Assembly (NCBI GenBank): GCA_023213395.1
Contig: CM041465.1
Location: 230,213,741-230,277,740, forward strand
Length of the DNA stretch: 64,000 nucleotides
DNA from: Cycas panzhihuaensis
Taxonomy: Eukaryota > Cycadophyta
Direction: 5' to 3'
Below, in pieces: positions 23,376-32,442 of the stretch (the first letter of the stretch is position 1; the number at the start of each line of letters is the position of its first letter). The translations under genes and the position numbers were made by a program. The notes under the pieces are model-generated. The model saw only the letters and a program-made list of their open reading frames with translations, ran no database searches and was not told the DNA's origin.

Positions 23376-24670
23376 TACATGTGTGCGATCTGATCAAACT
23401 ATTACTTTAAAATTAAATTCTTGAAGTAATAATAACCATTGATTTATTCTTCCTTGAATGATAGGTTTGTTGATCATATATAAAAGAGCTAGATGATCGA
23501 CAAAAAATACAAAAGAATTCACTAACAGATAATGTCAGAATTTTTGAACGACATAAATCATTTTCAATGTTTCTCTTTCAATTGTTGAATAGTTCTTCTC
23601 TACTTTATTCAATCATCTGTTGGCAAAGTAGATGGTTAAATCTAGCTTTTGGCTTCCTTCTTAGGCTAGTGTACATCCTATTGCTATCTGTGATGTGTCC
23701 ACATGGATGTGAAATTCTTTCGTCCAATTCGGGTGAGCTAAAATTGGAGTTGTAATAAGTCTATTCTTGATGTCTTCAAATGTTGTTTGTTGTTTCTTCC
23801 CCCAGATAAAATTTACCCCTTTTCTTAATAATTCTTTTAGGGGATGCATAATGTGAGCAAATCCCTTTATAAATTGATGGTAATATCGGATGTGTCCAAG
23901 GAATATCCGTGCCCTTGCAACATTTGATGGTGGGGCTAAACTTATTATGACTTTGATTTTATCTAGATCCATTTTTAATCCTCGAGCACACACAATATGT
24001 CCCAATAGTTTACCATATAGATCTAAAATTGGCACTTCTTTGGATTTAGTGATAGCCTTGTTTTTTGACAATTTTTTAAACATTTCATTAACAATGGAAG
24101 ATAGTCTTTAACATTACCATAAATGGACTAGTCATCTAAAAATATTTTCATCGATTTCAATGACAATTGGTCAAATACATATATAATGATTTGTTGAAAT
24201 GTGGTAGGGGCATTGCAAAGTCCAAAAGGCATCTAGTTATATGCAAAAAATTTTTATTGTGTGATAATTGTGGTTTTTAGCTTATCTTTTTTTTGCAATG
24301 CTTATCTGGTTGTAGCTTGAAAAGCCATCTACAAATGAATATATCTCATGTCTCGTGACTTCTAAAATGGTGTCAGTAAAGGGGATGGGATCTGGATCTT
24401 TACAAGTGACTACATTTAATTTTTGAAAATCAATACAAATATGTAATTTTTTATTTTTCTAAGGAACTATCACAATTGGTGAGACCTAGTTGCTTATTTC
24501 AACTTTAAATATGATTTTAGCATCTAACATTTCTCTAATTTCTATGTTTACTTACTCTGCGTACTTGGGATTCATTTGATAAGGTTGATGTTTTACTAGT
24601 TTTTAACTAGGTATTAGTTCAATTCTATGTTCATATGGTTCCCTTGGTATCCCCTTTAGATCTTTGTATG
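23376..24670 (-). pseudogene. Element H reverse transcriptase and RNase H
   Basis: RT motifs can be seen with stops. They include LHICIDFQKLNVVT and IYSFVDGFSSYNQ, a degraded FLDD catalytic box near 24140, KLLGHIVCARGLKMD and IRYYHQFIKGFAH. RNase H begins with FHIHVDTSQIAIGCTLA and continues to about 23380. It is close in sequence to the RT of D. Confidence 0.82.
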
Positions 24671-25830
24671 TTCAAGCAAAGATATCCTTGTATTGTAAGA
24701 AAATCTTTGTGGCTGTCACTATCAACATTGGTTTCCATTTCCATTTATTACCCATCATTATTGTTTGTTTGTTTTGTTCAGTGCCTAAATTGACTGGTTG
24801 TTGTGATGCTTCATCATAAAAAATTTGTTCCTTATTAAAATTATGTGTCAGATTCTTAAGTAGTGTTTGCTTTTCCTCAATGACTTCATAAAAATGATGG
24901 GGGTATTCATGTTCATAGTCATATGTATCCTGAATTTGATAAGCATTTATGTATTTTAGTGGTTTTATTTCGACTAAATAACATGAAAATAATTCATATT
25001 CTTGTTGTTGCCAATGAAACAATTCACTAGTTGATTCGACCTCATCTTCTGAACATGGATCCAAATTTAAAACACCTTCAATTGGTTCACATATATTATC
25101 ATCATTGAATAGTGTGTTTAGAGGATGTTGATCCTCTTTGGCACTTTTAGTATATTCATTATCATTATCATCAGTATCATCATTGTCTTCATTAGAGGAA
25201 CTAGAAGAATCTATTACTTTTTATTTAAAGCATGATGATTTAATTCTATTAATTGTTTTTTTTTTTTTGCTTAATCACTAACGTGTTGCAACCCCAATTC
25301 TAGATTATGCACGCTGTGCACAACCAAGGTCATCTTAAAAGTGCTTCATATGTTGGAGGTGTCCTATCGATCATAGGAATCACAACAAAATTTGTAATAA
25401 TTTTTTTATTTTCGATGTGAATTTTTTGCGCTCTCATCATTCCTGGTGGTTGTACCCCATGTTGGTCGGCCAACTATAGTCGAAATGTGGAGGGCCATAG
25501 TGTAGGTCTGCCGATCTTTTGCCAAGTTGTTACTGGTATAATATTAATTGTACCACCACCATTTATCACTATATTATTTAACATGTCCTAACAGAATCAT
25601 TGAGACCATTGTTTCCCGATTCTCTCTCAACAATTTGTACATGATGTTCCACTTGAGAATTGAGTACAACTAGGTTATTAGGAATATTGATGCAATCCTT
25701 TGTAGTAACTGATGATACCCTTTTTTGAACAACTCCTTTCTGTTTTATCTTTAATTGTTGTATGTATTTTTTGAGTGCTTGTAATGATAGTGAACCATGT
25801 TCAAGTAGTTTCAAAATTTTTACAGTTATC
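24671..25830 (-). pseudogene. Element H protease and protease-RT linker
   Basis: The protease core at about 25480-25570 reads VINGGGTINIIPVTTW. The position before GG, where the catalytic Asp of D-S/T-G is expected, is Asn. Element D shows the same change. Downstream is a long linker with an acidic, aromatic-rich stretch (DTYDYEHEYPHHFYEV) and the lead into RT (LQYKDIFA). The region upstream (25578-25814) has KKYIQQLKIKQKG and no known domain. Confidence 0.7.
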
Positions 25831-26733
25831 TCACTCTATAAGAATTGGTCAAGAATCATGGTAGTGGCTTCTTTACTTTGTATTATCATCTTTTTTGGTA
25901 GTTGAGGTAATGTGTTGTCATGTGGTGGAAGTGCAGAAACCACATTTTGTTCTTGCTATTGTATTGATCATACTAAGTCTTAGGCTTGATGTAGATGCTC
26001 TTTTTCCTCCAAAGGGTCAGGATACTTAGGTTTCTTCGCTCTTCTCGTGTACACTACATATGTTGGCAGAGTTTGTGCCTCCTCTTTTCCCTTTGTAGAC
26101 TCACATCCACGAGATTGATAGTCTTGTTCTATTGTTGGGGACAATGATCATCATCGTGATCGCTAGGTCCGCACCATCAACATAATGTTGAAGTGGTGTT
26201 TTTCAAGTTGGGACAATTTTTGCTAAAGTGTCCCCATAGTTTACACTAAAAGCATTAAACCATCAGTTGCCCTTGAGTATCTCTTGGTATTGGTCAGCCT
26301 GACCCATGTCCCTTTCCAAGAGGTGGTCTGTTGGTTTTCTGTTATGTAAAGAACACCTCTTGCTCCTGTCTTCTATATGCACAAATGTTGAAACCACATT
26401 CTTGTGTATCATGGTTGCTCATTTTACAAATATGGTTGTACTTAAACCCTTGGCTTTCTAGACATTTTGACTCCATATGCCCTTCAGTTTTGCATTTGAT
26501 GCACCATATGTGTTATCTTTCCTTTGGTTGGTGTTGCATGAAATCTTACATCATCCACATCAGGTTTTCTTTTAGGGCCTCGATAGAAGATTTGTCCTTG
26601 GTTTCTATTTTCATTGTTTTATGTTGGTGCCATGCCTCTGCTTTATCCTCAATTTTGAGGCTTATTGCACAGTCCACTACCTCTTGGTACAATGAAGGGG
26701 GGAATACTCAAAGTTTCTTTCTATATCTTGGAA
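25831..26733 (-). pseudogene. Element H Gag C-terminal part with four zinc-knuckle motifs
   Basis: Going leftward from the J insertion, Gag continues with PSLYQEVVDCAISLKIEDKAEA. Four Cys/His motifs follow: WCIKCKTEGHMESKC, HICKMSNHDTQECGF, a CF.CKLWGHFSKNC with a stop inside, and a degraded ..WCGPSDHDDDHC. D has matching motifs in the same order. Four knuckles in one Gag are more than the usual one or two. Confidence 0.75.
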
Positions 26734-26738
26734 GTAAT

Positions 26739-26753
26739 TATGTGCCTTGAATC
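26739..26753 (-). repeat. Remnant of the 3' LTR of J
   Basis: TATGTGCCTTGAATC directly follows the target duplication and matches the inner end of the 5' LTR (TGTGTGCCTTGAATC at 29836) with one G/A change. The remaining 640 or so bases of this LTR are missing. Confidence 0.75.
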
Positions 26754-26754
26754 C

Positions 26755-26803
26755 CTCTTAGTACGATGAAGGGGGGAATACTCAAAGTTTCTTTCCATAC
26801 TTG
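26755..26803. repeat. Filler copy of nearby H gag sequence inside J
   Basis: These 49 bases repeat H gag at 26681-26730 (both contain AATGAAGGGGGGAATACTC or GATGAAGGGGGGAATACTC) in direct orientation at about 90 percent identity by eye. The copy sits exactly where the J 3' LTR breaks off. Confidence 0.85.
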
Positions 26804-26879
26804 TTTAAATTTCAAATTTTTTTCTCTTCCTTCTTATCCTCCCTTCGAAAATATCTCACTTCCTTTTATTTCTCAACTA

Positions 26880-28345
26880 GGCCTCCCAGATCTTTGCTCT
26901 TTCTCTATGGATATACTCCATATCAGGTCCACAATCTACGGATGCAACCTTAAATCATTTTGTTTTAAATACTCACATAACAATGCTACATCCCGCATTG
27001 TGTTTAATTGTGGAAGCGTAGGCAATTCTTTTGAATGCAATTGTTCTATTTCTTGGGTTAGTTCCGCATTCAGTCTCTCCGCAAATTCCAATTCCGACCG
27101 GTATGAATTCATCTCTTGCCACAACTTCATACAACACTCCAATTTTACGTAAGACTTCAAGATCTAGGCGCCCAACCGATGATAAATAGGTTGCATGTCT
27201 TCCGGAATATATTGATTAAACCTTTCCTTGAATTGTTGTAGCTAAGGGGTGACTTTGTCAATGTCATCTATCCAATCCAACACAAATTTTTAGCAAGGAT
27301 TCTAATTTTTCTTCGATCACTTGATGAATTATTTTTAGTGATTCTTCCGCTGGTTTGGCTCTGCTTTCCAACTCTATGACTAGCTATCTGGTTACTCAAG
27401 CCAGAAAAGATGTCTTCCAACCACACACATTTTGCGGGTCGCATTTTATCAGATCCAATCCTTCTTCAAGTATTTCCTTGTTCATATTATATTCCACCTC
27501 TAATGGCTAGTTTTCAATTTTCTCTATAACTTCTTGTTTCCTTTTCTCCCGAGCCAATTTTATCCTTTTCTGTCTTTTGAATTCACTTTCTACATACTCC
27601 TATTATTGCTTCCTTTGTCTTGTTTCCTTTTCCCTTTTTCTTTTTCTACCTCCTTTTGGAGAGGTTCTTCCTTCTTATTCTCTATTTCTCCCTAAGAGAT
27701 CTCTGCGTGAGAATTTTCTTTTCTATTCTCATCTTGTCCTTTAATTTCGATCACAATGTCCTCTGCTGATATCACTTTTGTACCCATTCTTAGACCACGC
27801 CTTGGATTTTTGTCCACTTCTCCTCACTAATACCACCGCTGGTCCAACAGGCTAAGGGCGCCTGTTCCTCTCCTAGTTCGGGCATTATTATCTCTGAGCA
27901 TTGAGAAATCAACAATTCTTGCAAAATTGTTACGTGATAGAAGGTAATAGATTTTATCATTTTCTACACCGTTTGCAGATTTTGCAGCAGTCGTCTTGTT
28001 ACAAAGTTCACCCAATTGTAGAGCTTCCCTTGCGCTACTTGAATCACCATCGTTCTAAGATTCGTAGGTACAAATAAATTCTTCTCGGTTAGGATAACCC
28101 TAGTGAAGATGAAATGTGTTAGAAATCCTTTTTCTGACGACTGGATTCCTACAATCCGAATTCCTAAAGTGGAGGCATCCTTCTCACTTACTCTAATATG
28201 CTTTGCTGCTTCTTCCCTGGTTATTTAGTTATCTCTTCTCACAAATTCTCCATCCTTGGGAAGACCAATGAGTGCTACTATCGATTCTTCAGAGATTTGC
28301 AATATACTACTTAAAGGAATTACCTTCCTTTCTTTGGTAGAATGA
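26880..28345 (-). pseudogene. ORF3-like frame of element J
   Basis: Starting right after the Gag zinc knuckle, the frame reads SEESIVALIGLPKDGEF, VILTEKNLFVPTNL, RTMVIQVAQGKLYNWVNF and ILQELLIS. D ORF3 has LPKEGE, then MMQVLLKIRDGERMNWSEF and LLLAILFYQ at matching places. A charged, Lys/Glu-rich part follows (about 27500-27750) and then a helical C-terminus (LNAELTQEIEQLHSKEL) at about 26960-27100. There are several stops and frame changes. The function is unknown. Confidence 0.62.
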
Positions 28346-29768
28346 CTCCCTTATTGGTGTTTTGTAATAGCACTCCCATGTATGGTGGTTCCCTCTCTTA
28401 CATATTTCACACCATCGCCTTTCTCCCATTTGCTGATGTTCATTCTTAAAATGACTTGGTTGTCCACAGGAAGGAGGACACCAAATGTTTTCCCGAGATT
28501 TCCCTATTCTTAATTTGGCTATCTCAGAGCTTCTACTTCAGGATTCGTCATCCATTGGGACACACTCGTTTGCCTAGCATTTTGAATTCCCACATGCAAA
28601 TAACCTGTTCTCATTTGGTTTTCAAAGCATAGAGCCAAGTCCTTGACTTGCTCATAGCTATTCATTGGATGAAAAATATTTTTTCTTTTAAATGGGGTAA
28701 CAACCCCTATACAAAATATTTCAGAGATAACATCGGATTCATGGGTATAGTAGGATCCATTTTATTCATAATGATCTGAAGTCTACCATCAAAATCATTC
28801 ACAGACTCACCTGGCACCTACCAAATTTCTTCCAGGGCTTAAAAAATGGATATAGGATCCCGTAGTCGTTGGAACCTATCCAAAAACTGTGTTTGGACCG
28901 CCTCCCATGTTGGATTTGTTTTTGCTATGTACTGGTACCACTCTATTGCTACTCCCCGCAATGTTGAGAAGAGTCGTGACTTAATTTCATCTGGGTCCTT
29001 AATTTTCTTAATTTTTAGCATATTAAAAAACAAGGCCAGATGATCTCCTGATCCATCAAACTGTAAATGCCCAAACATAGCATCATTTTGAACTATGACA
29101 TACAGAGGATTTACCTAATTTCCTCCCCCAGTTGCATTTCCCTGTGCCTGGTTTGCCGGTCCTATTGGCATTGGCTCGCCCTACACAATTCTGTTTGCAC
29201 CTCTTACTAGGATTGCCAAGTTTGTTCCTCCACCTTTGCTCATCCCTTGATTGGAGGGAATATTGTTTGCACTCTCTGGGCTTCCTCCCAACAACATTGA
29301 GCCTGAAAACATATCTGTCATCTTACTGTAAAGTGGATTCAATACATAAGAATGGGAGTCCTTGATGTCTACTAGATAGCAATCCCACCCTGCTACGGTG
29401 GTGCTATATACTTCCAAACTTATTGATTTTCTTTCTTTTGAACTGGTCTGCTCCTCTTCTACGCTCTCAGGGTCTTTGTCCTCTGTCCACTTTGGGGCTT
29501 TCGTGTACAATTCTTGGGTTTCTTCCCAGGTTCTTTCTGTGCCTTCTTTTTCTTCACTTTCTTTTTCTTTACTTTCTTTCCCTTGTCCCCATGGGGTCTG
29601 ACTTTCTTCTCGTTTGTCTTTAGCAGGTTTCCTTCTGACCTGCTTCTTTTCCATTGGTTCTTTAGGTTTGCAGGTGCCGTCTTGGCTTCTTTCCACCTCC
29701 CATCGCTGACTTCGTTCTTGCCTGGTCTCGACCCTTCTTACGGAGTTGGCCCTTGGTGGCATGGACAA
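28346..29768 (-). pseudogene. Element J gag
   Basis: It begins near 29762 with MPPRANSVRR, alike to the MPPKRPSRSEE start of D. A Lys/Glu-rich region follows (KESKEKESEEKEGTE). The Gag core shows FGHLQFDGSGDHLALFF, TLRGVAIEWYQY and FLDRFQRL, matching D residue patterns. One zinc knuckle, CEICKRGNHHTWEC, lies at about 28377-28420. A few stops occur, for example after ANRIV and SIF. J is therefore a cousin of D and not a copy of it. Confidence 0.85.
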
Positions 29769-29819
29769 TTCCCCCTCCTACTCCATTCTTGGCTGGTCAT
29801 TCTTCTTCAATTCTGAATA

Positions 29820-29834
29820 CCGGCAATGGAACCA
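29820..29834 (-). promoter_or_regulatory. Primer-binding site of element J
   Basis: The minus strand reads TGGTTCCATTGCCGG one base inside the LTR end. D uses the near-identical TGGTTCCGTTGC. It is not the Met-type site of the Copia elements here. I cannot name the tRNA with confidence. Confidence 0.7.
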
Positions 29835-29835
29835 A

Positions 29836-30488
29836 TGTGTGCCTTGAATCTCTACCCTAACCTTCTCGAATGCATCATACAAGAGTCACAAGCAAGGAAA
29901 AGAGACACAATGTTGGAGCATAAAGAACCAATTTTCCATTATCAAAAGGGCCCTGCGTCTGGTCCCTCACAACCACATGCAAGCCTGAATAGTGTACAAA
30001 AATCCGCAGTTGGATGGCACTCGTAGGAGTATACAGCAATACAATATAATACGCCCTCTTCCTTTTACCATAACTTATTTATATTTCCTATGTACAGTTA
30101 CAACTACTTTATATAACAATCATTCTTTACATCATTTTACTTTATACATAATTAATGCAGCCCTAATTCTCATCGGTTGTTGCCCGAGTTGCATCGGACA
30201 CTGCCCGAGTTGCACCAGACACTGCCCGAGTTGCACTTGTCAAAAATCTGGTTGCATCTACTGTGATCTGGTTGCACCTACCAACAATCTAGTTGCACTT
30301 GCCCGCTGTCTGGTTGCACTTGCTAGCAATCTAGTTACACCTTCCTGTAGTCTAGTTGCACCTGCCAGTAGCCTGGTTGCACCTGTCAGTTGCCTGGTTG
30401 CACTTGCCAGCACTTAATCGTACCTATTTAAGCCTAGTTGAACCTGTTTTTTCCCTCAAAATAACAGTTGCCTCTTTGTCCATACACA
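29836..30488 (-). repeat. 5' LTR of element J
   Basis: The minus strand begins TGTGTATGGAC at 30488 and ends GGCACACA at 29836, so the ends are inverted (TGTGT/ACACA). It is 653 bases long, with a 21-base repeat array inside. The outer end meets the GTAAT target site. Confidence 0.8.
30178..30415. repeat. 21-base minisatellite in the LTR of J
   Basis: About eleven units recur around CTGGTTGCACCTGCCAGTAG-like words, each with a GTTGCA core spaced by about 21 bases. The units diverge towards the left end, where CCCGAGTTGCA replaces CTGGTTGCA. Being a multiple of three, the array reads through one minus frame as seven-residue repeats around CNQ. Confidence 0.85.
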
Positions 30489-30492
30489 GTAA

Positions 30493-31397
30493 TGTTGGGA
30501 CATATTTTGACACACAGACCTTGAGGAAGATGGAATACAGGCTTGTATTGACTAGAGGAATGCAGGTATGGACCGTACGAAGTTATGCATAGTGGAAAAA
30601 GGTGGAAAATATGCAATTTGGGTATGTATGACAGATACGTACTTGGTTACGTACCTTTTGGGTACACATTATAGGATGTGTATCATTTTTGGTACGCTAG
30701 CAGACCGCAAGGTACATATGGACAGATCTGACCCAAAGGCACCCAGAAATGATGATGTCAGCCCAAAAGGACATATGTATGGATGTACAGATCAGAAAAG
30801 ACACCATTAAGGAGACTTAATCAAGTGTTAAAGTGAAAGGGTACCTTGGTGACAAAAAGGTATGGTTATGACTTTGGGTCATAACCTTTCACCCAAAAGG
30901 CATCAAAGGGACATATTTAATGATGTTTTGAGGACCATTCTAGTGTGAGAGCTGAGTGATTCAATCTTATGGTATACTCTCTAGGGTGAGAGCCAAGTAT
31001 TCAGACACTCAATGGTACGGGAGCCAATACGTATGACAATAGCCTAAAGTAGTGTATGATATTGTGTACCGTCTAGGTACGCATGTGACAGTAACAGTGT
31101 ATGTGGCTGGAATGCACATGGAATGCATTCCAACACCTTGTGTACAAAGACTTATTGCTTAATAAAAGAAGAGTTACGTGGAAATGTTGATTTTATGTGT
31201 CCTATGAAGATTGGATGCTAAATATGTGCTGATTACTATATTGCTGTGTGTAAACTATGACATGATTACGTGGAATTGTTAATGAATCTGTGTGATCTAT
31301 GTGGATGAATATGTTGACTGTATCCTAGACTAGACTACCTGTGCTACTTTGACAAGTGTACCTATCTCGCGAGTGTAGTGAGAAACATAAGTCAACA
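30493..31397 (+). repeat. Solo LTR K of a D-like family
   Basis: It starts TGTTGGGACAT and ends ATAAGTCAACA, and the perfect target duplication AGTAA lies on both sides (30488-30492, 31398-31402). It shares segments with the D LTR in the same sense, such as AATAAAAG.AGAGTTACGTGG and GGCTGGAATGCA, and the many GTACG words. No internal region is present, so it is a solo LTR formed by recombination between two LTRs. It inserted exactly at the J/H border. Confidence 0.88.
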
Positions 31398-31398
31398 A

Positions 31399-32251
31399 GT
31401 AATCCTTCTAAAAGCCAACTTTTTCTCAATCCAACGGTTACTTTGCTTTCCATCTTCTTAATTAAAATTTTCAACTTTGTATTGTAACTTCTTACTATTT
31501 TCTTAGTTTCTTTTTTAAGATTGTACATTTGATCTACCACCTCACTATTATCTCATAGAAGACTGAATTCCTTTTCAAAAGCTTCCCGTAAGTTAGTCCA
31601 TTTTTTAAAATGTCCTTCATTAAATTCCTTGAACCAGTCATTTGTAACATCTCGTAAGGTTGCTGGAAATGCCTGCAACCAATGATCTTTATCTATTTCG
31701 TCGTTTGCCATCCATATTGTTTTGCACATGTTACAATGTCTAGTTGGGTCTTCTTCTGCTTTACCATTGAATGTTGGCAATTTTTGTTTTGCGCCTTTGG
31801 ATGACCTCACCATCATGGATGTTAGTGATTCTGACAATTTAGTCAAAGATCTTGCATATTTTAATTGTTGCAACCTATATTGTCTAAAGTCGTTCTTCTA
31901 TTTCTTCCTTCTTCATTCGTAGTACTTTCCAAATAAGGCCCCTTTTTGTTTAGGGCTAGCGTGTTCTTGTTCTTGTAAATCAATTGATGATTGCTTCTGT
32001 TCTTGTAGACTTAGATGAGCAAATGCTTCCTTAATTTCTTTTAAGTCTGGGTTAGGTCCGTGTTGTTGCTCCTAGGCTTGCCACACTTGTTGTCCTTGGT
32101 TTATGATTGACCAATCGATTTGCATTAATGTCTTTAACTCTTGTTGCCTTAGTGCATGTATTTGATCAGATCTTCTTACTTGCAATTGTTGATTGGTCTT
32201 GCTTGTGGTCTCATGCTTAAACACGTATATGGGTTGTTCAAAATTAGGCAT
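31399..32251 (-). pseudogene. Element H gag N-terminal part, copy 1
   Basis: The start is taken at 32251 (MPNFEQPIYVFKHE). The frame includes LQVRRSDQIHALRQQELK, the Gag core LPTFNGKAEEDP, LQAFPATLRDVTNDWF and LREAFEKEF, and it ends at KSWLLEGLL, where J and K interrupt. The continuation is at 26733. Stops occur after QVWQA and near 31545. The first 510 bases are a direct duplicate of 37381-37905. Confidence 0.82.
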
Positions 32252-32263
32252 CAAAACGGAAAG

Positions 32264-32433
32264 TATTCTGTGATCATTAATGAGGGAAAGCCCTCTAGAA
32301 ATAGTGTACAATATACAAGAATTTTGAAAACCATTTGATGCATTAGTGCCATTTGTCGCAAGAGTACAAAAAGGGGTTTATAACACACAACCCTTACAAT
32401 AGTGATATAAGACTTAGAACATTATTCTCAAGA
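32264..32433 (-). repeat. Truncated 3' LTR of element L
   Basis: It matches 37189-37380 from ATTAATGAGGGAAAGCCCTC to CATTATTCTCA. The start reads TCTTGAG where the 5' LTR has TGTTGAG. The left end breaks off within 32258-32270 and joins H sequence 12 bases before the gag start codon. AAGAGAGGG at 32434-32442 (minus) is the polypurine tract. Confidence 0.85.
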
Positions 32434-32442
32434 CCCTCTCTT

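Larger units (their letters stand above)
26739..30488 (-). mobile_element. Pol-less Gypsy element J nested in the gag of H
   Basis: On the minus strand it has a 5' LTR, primer site, gag with one zinc knuckle, and then directly an ORF3-like frame. No protease, RT or integrase is seen. The 3' LTR is reduced to about 15 bases. The target duplication GTAAT lies at 26734-26738 and 31399-31403 (the latter behind K). Ignoring J and K, the H Gag frame continues in phase through the duplicated bases. It is a gag-only type of element that would need pol from a relative. Confidence 0.85.

Noticed and set aside
27827-28015. Frame with DKIYYLLSRNNFARIVDF as a host gene piece
   Set aside because: Another frame over the same bases carries the ORF3-like sequence shared with D, so this one is a shadow.
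29398-29816. Plus-strand open frames rich in Leu/Phe/Ser looking like membrane proteins
   Set aside because: They are antisense to the Lys/Glu-rich Gag of J. Reverse complement of such codons gives Leu/Phe/Ser runs.
30178-30415. Regular spaced repeats resembling a CRISPR array
   Set aside because: The 21-base units are direct, diverge along the array and have no distinct spacers. It lies in a plant LTR, so it is a minisatellite.
30493-31397. K as the outer part of the J 5' LTR
   Set aside because: K has its own perfect AGTAA duplication, its ends match the D LTR, and the LTR of J already has inverted TGTGT/ACACA ends at 30488 and 29836.
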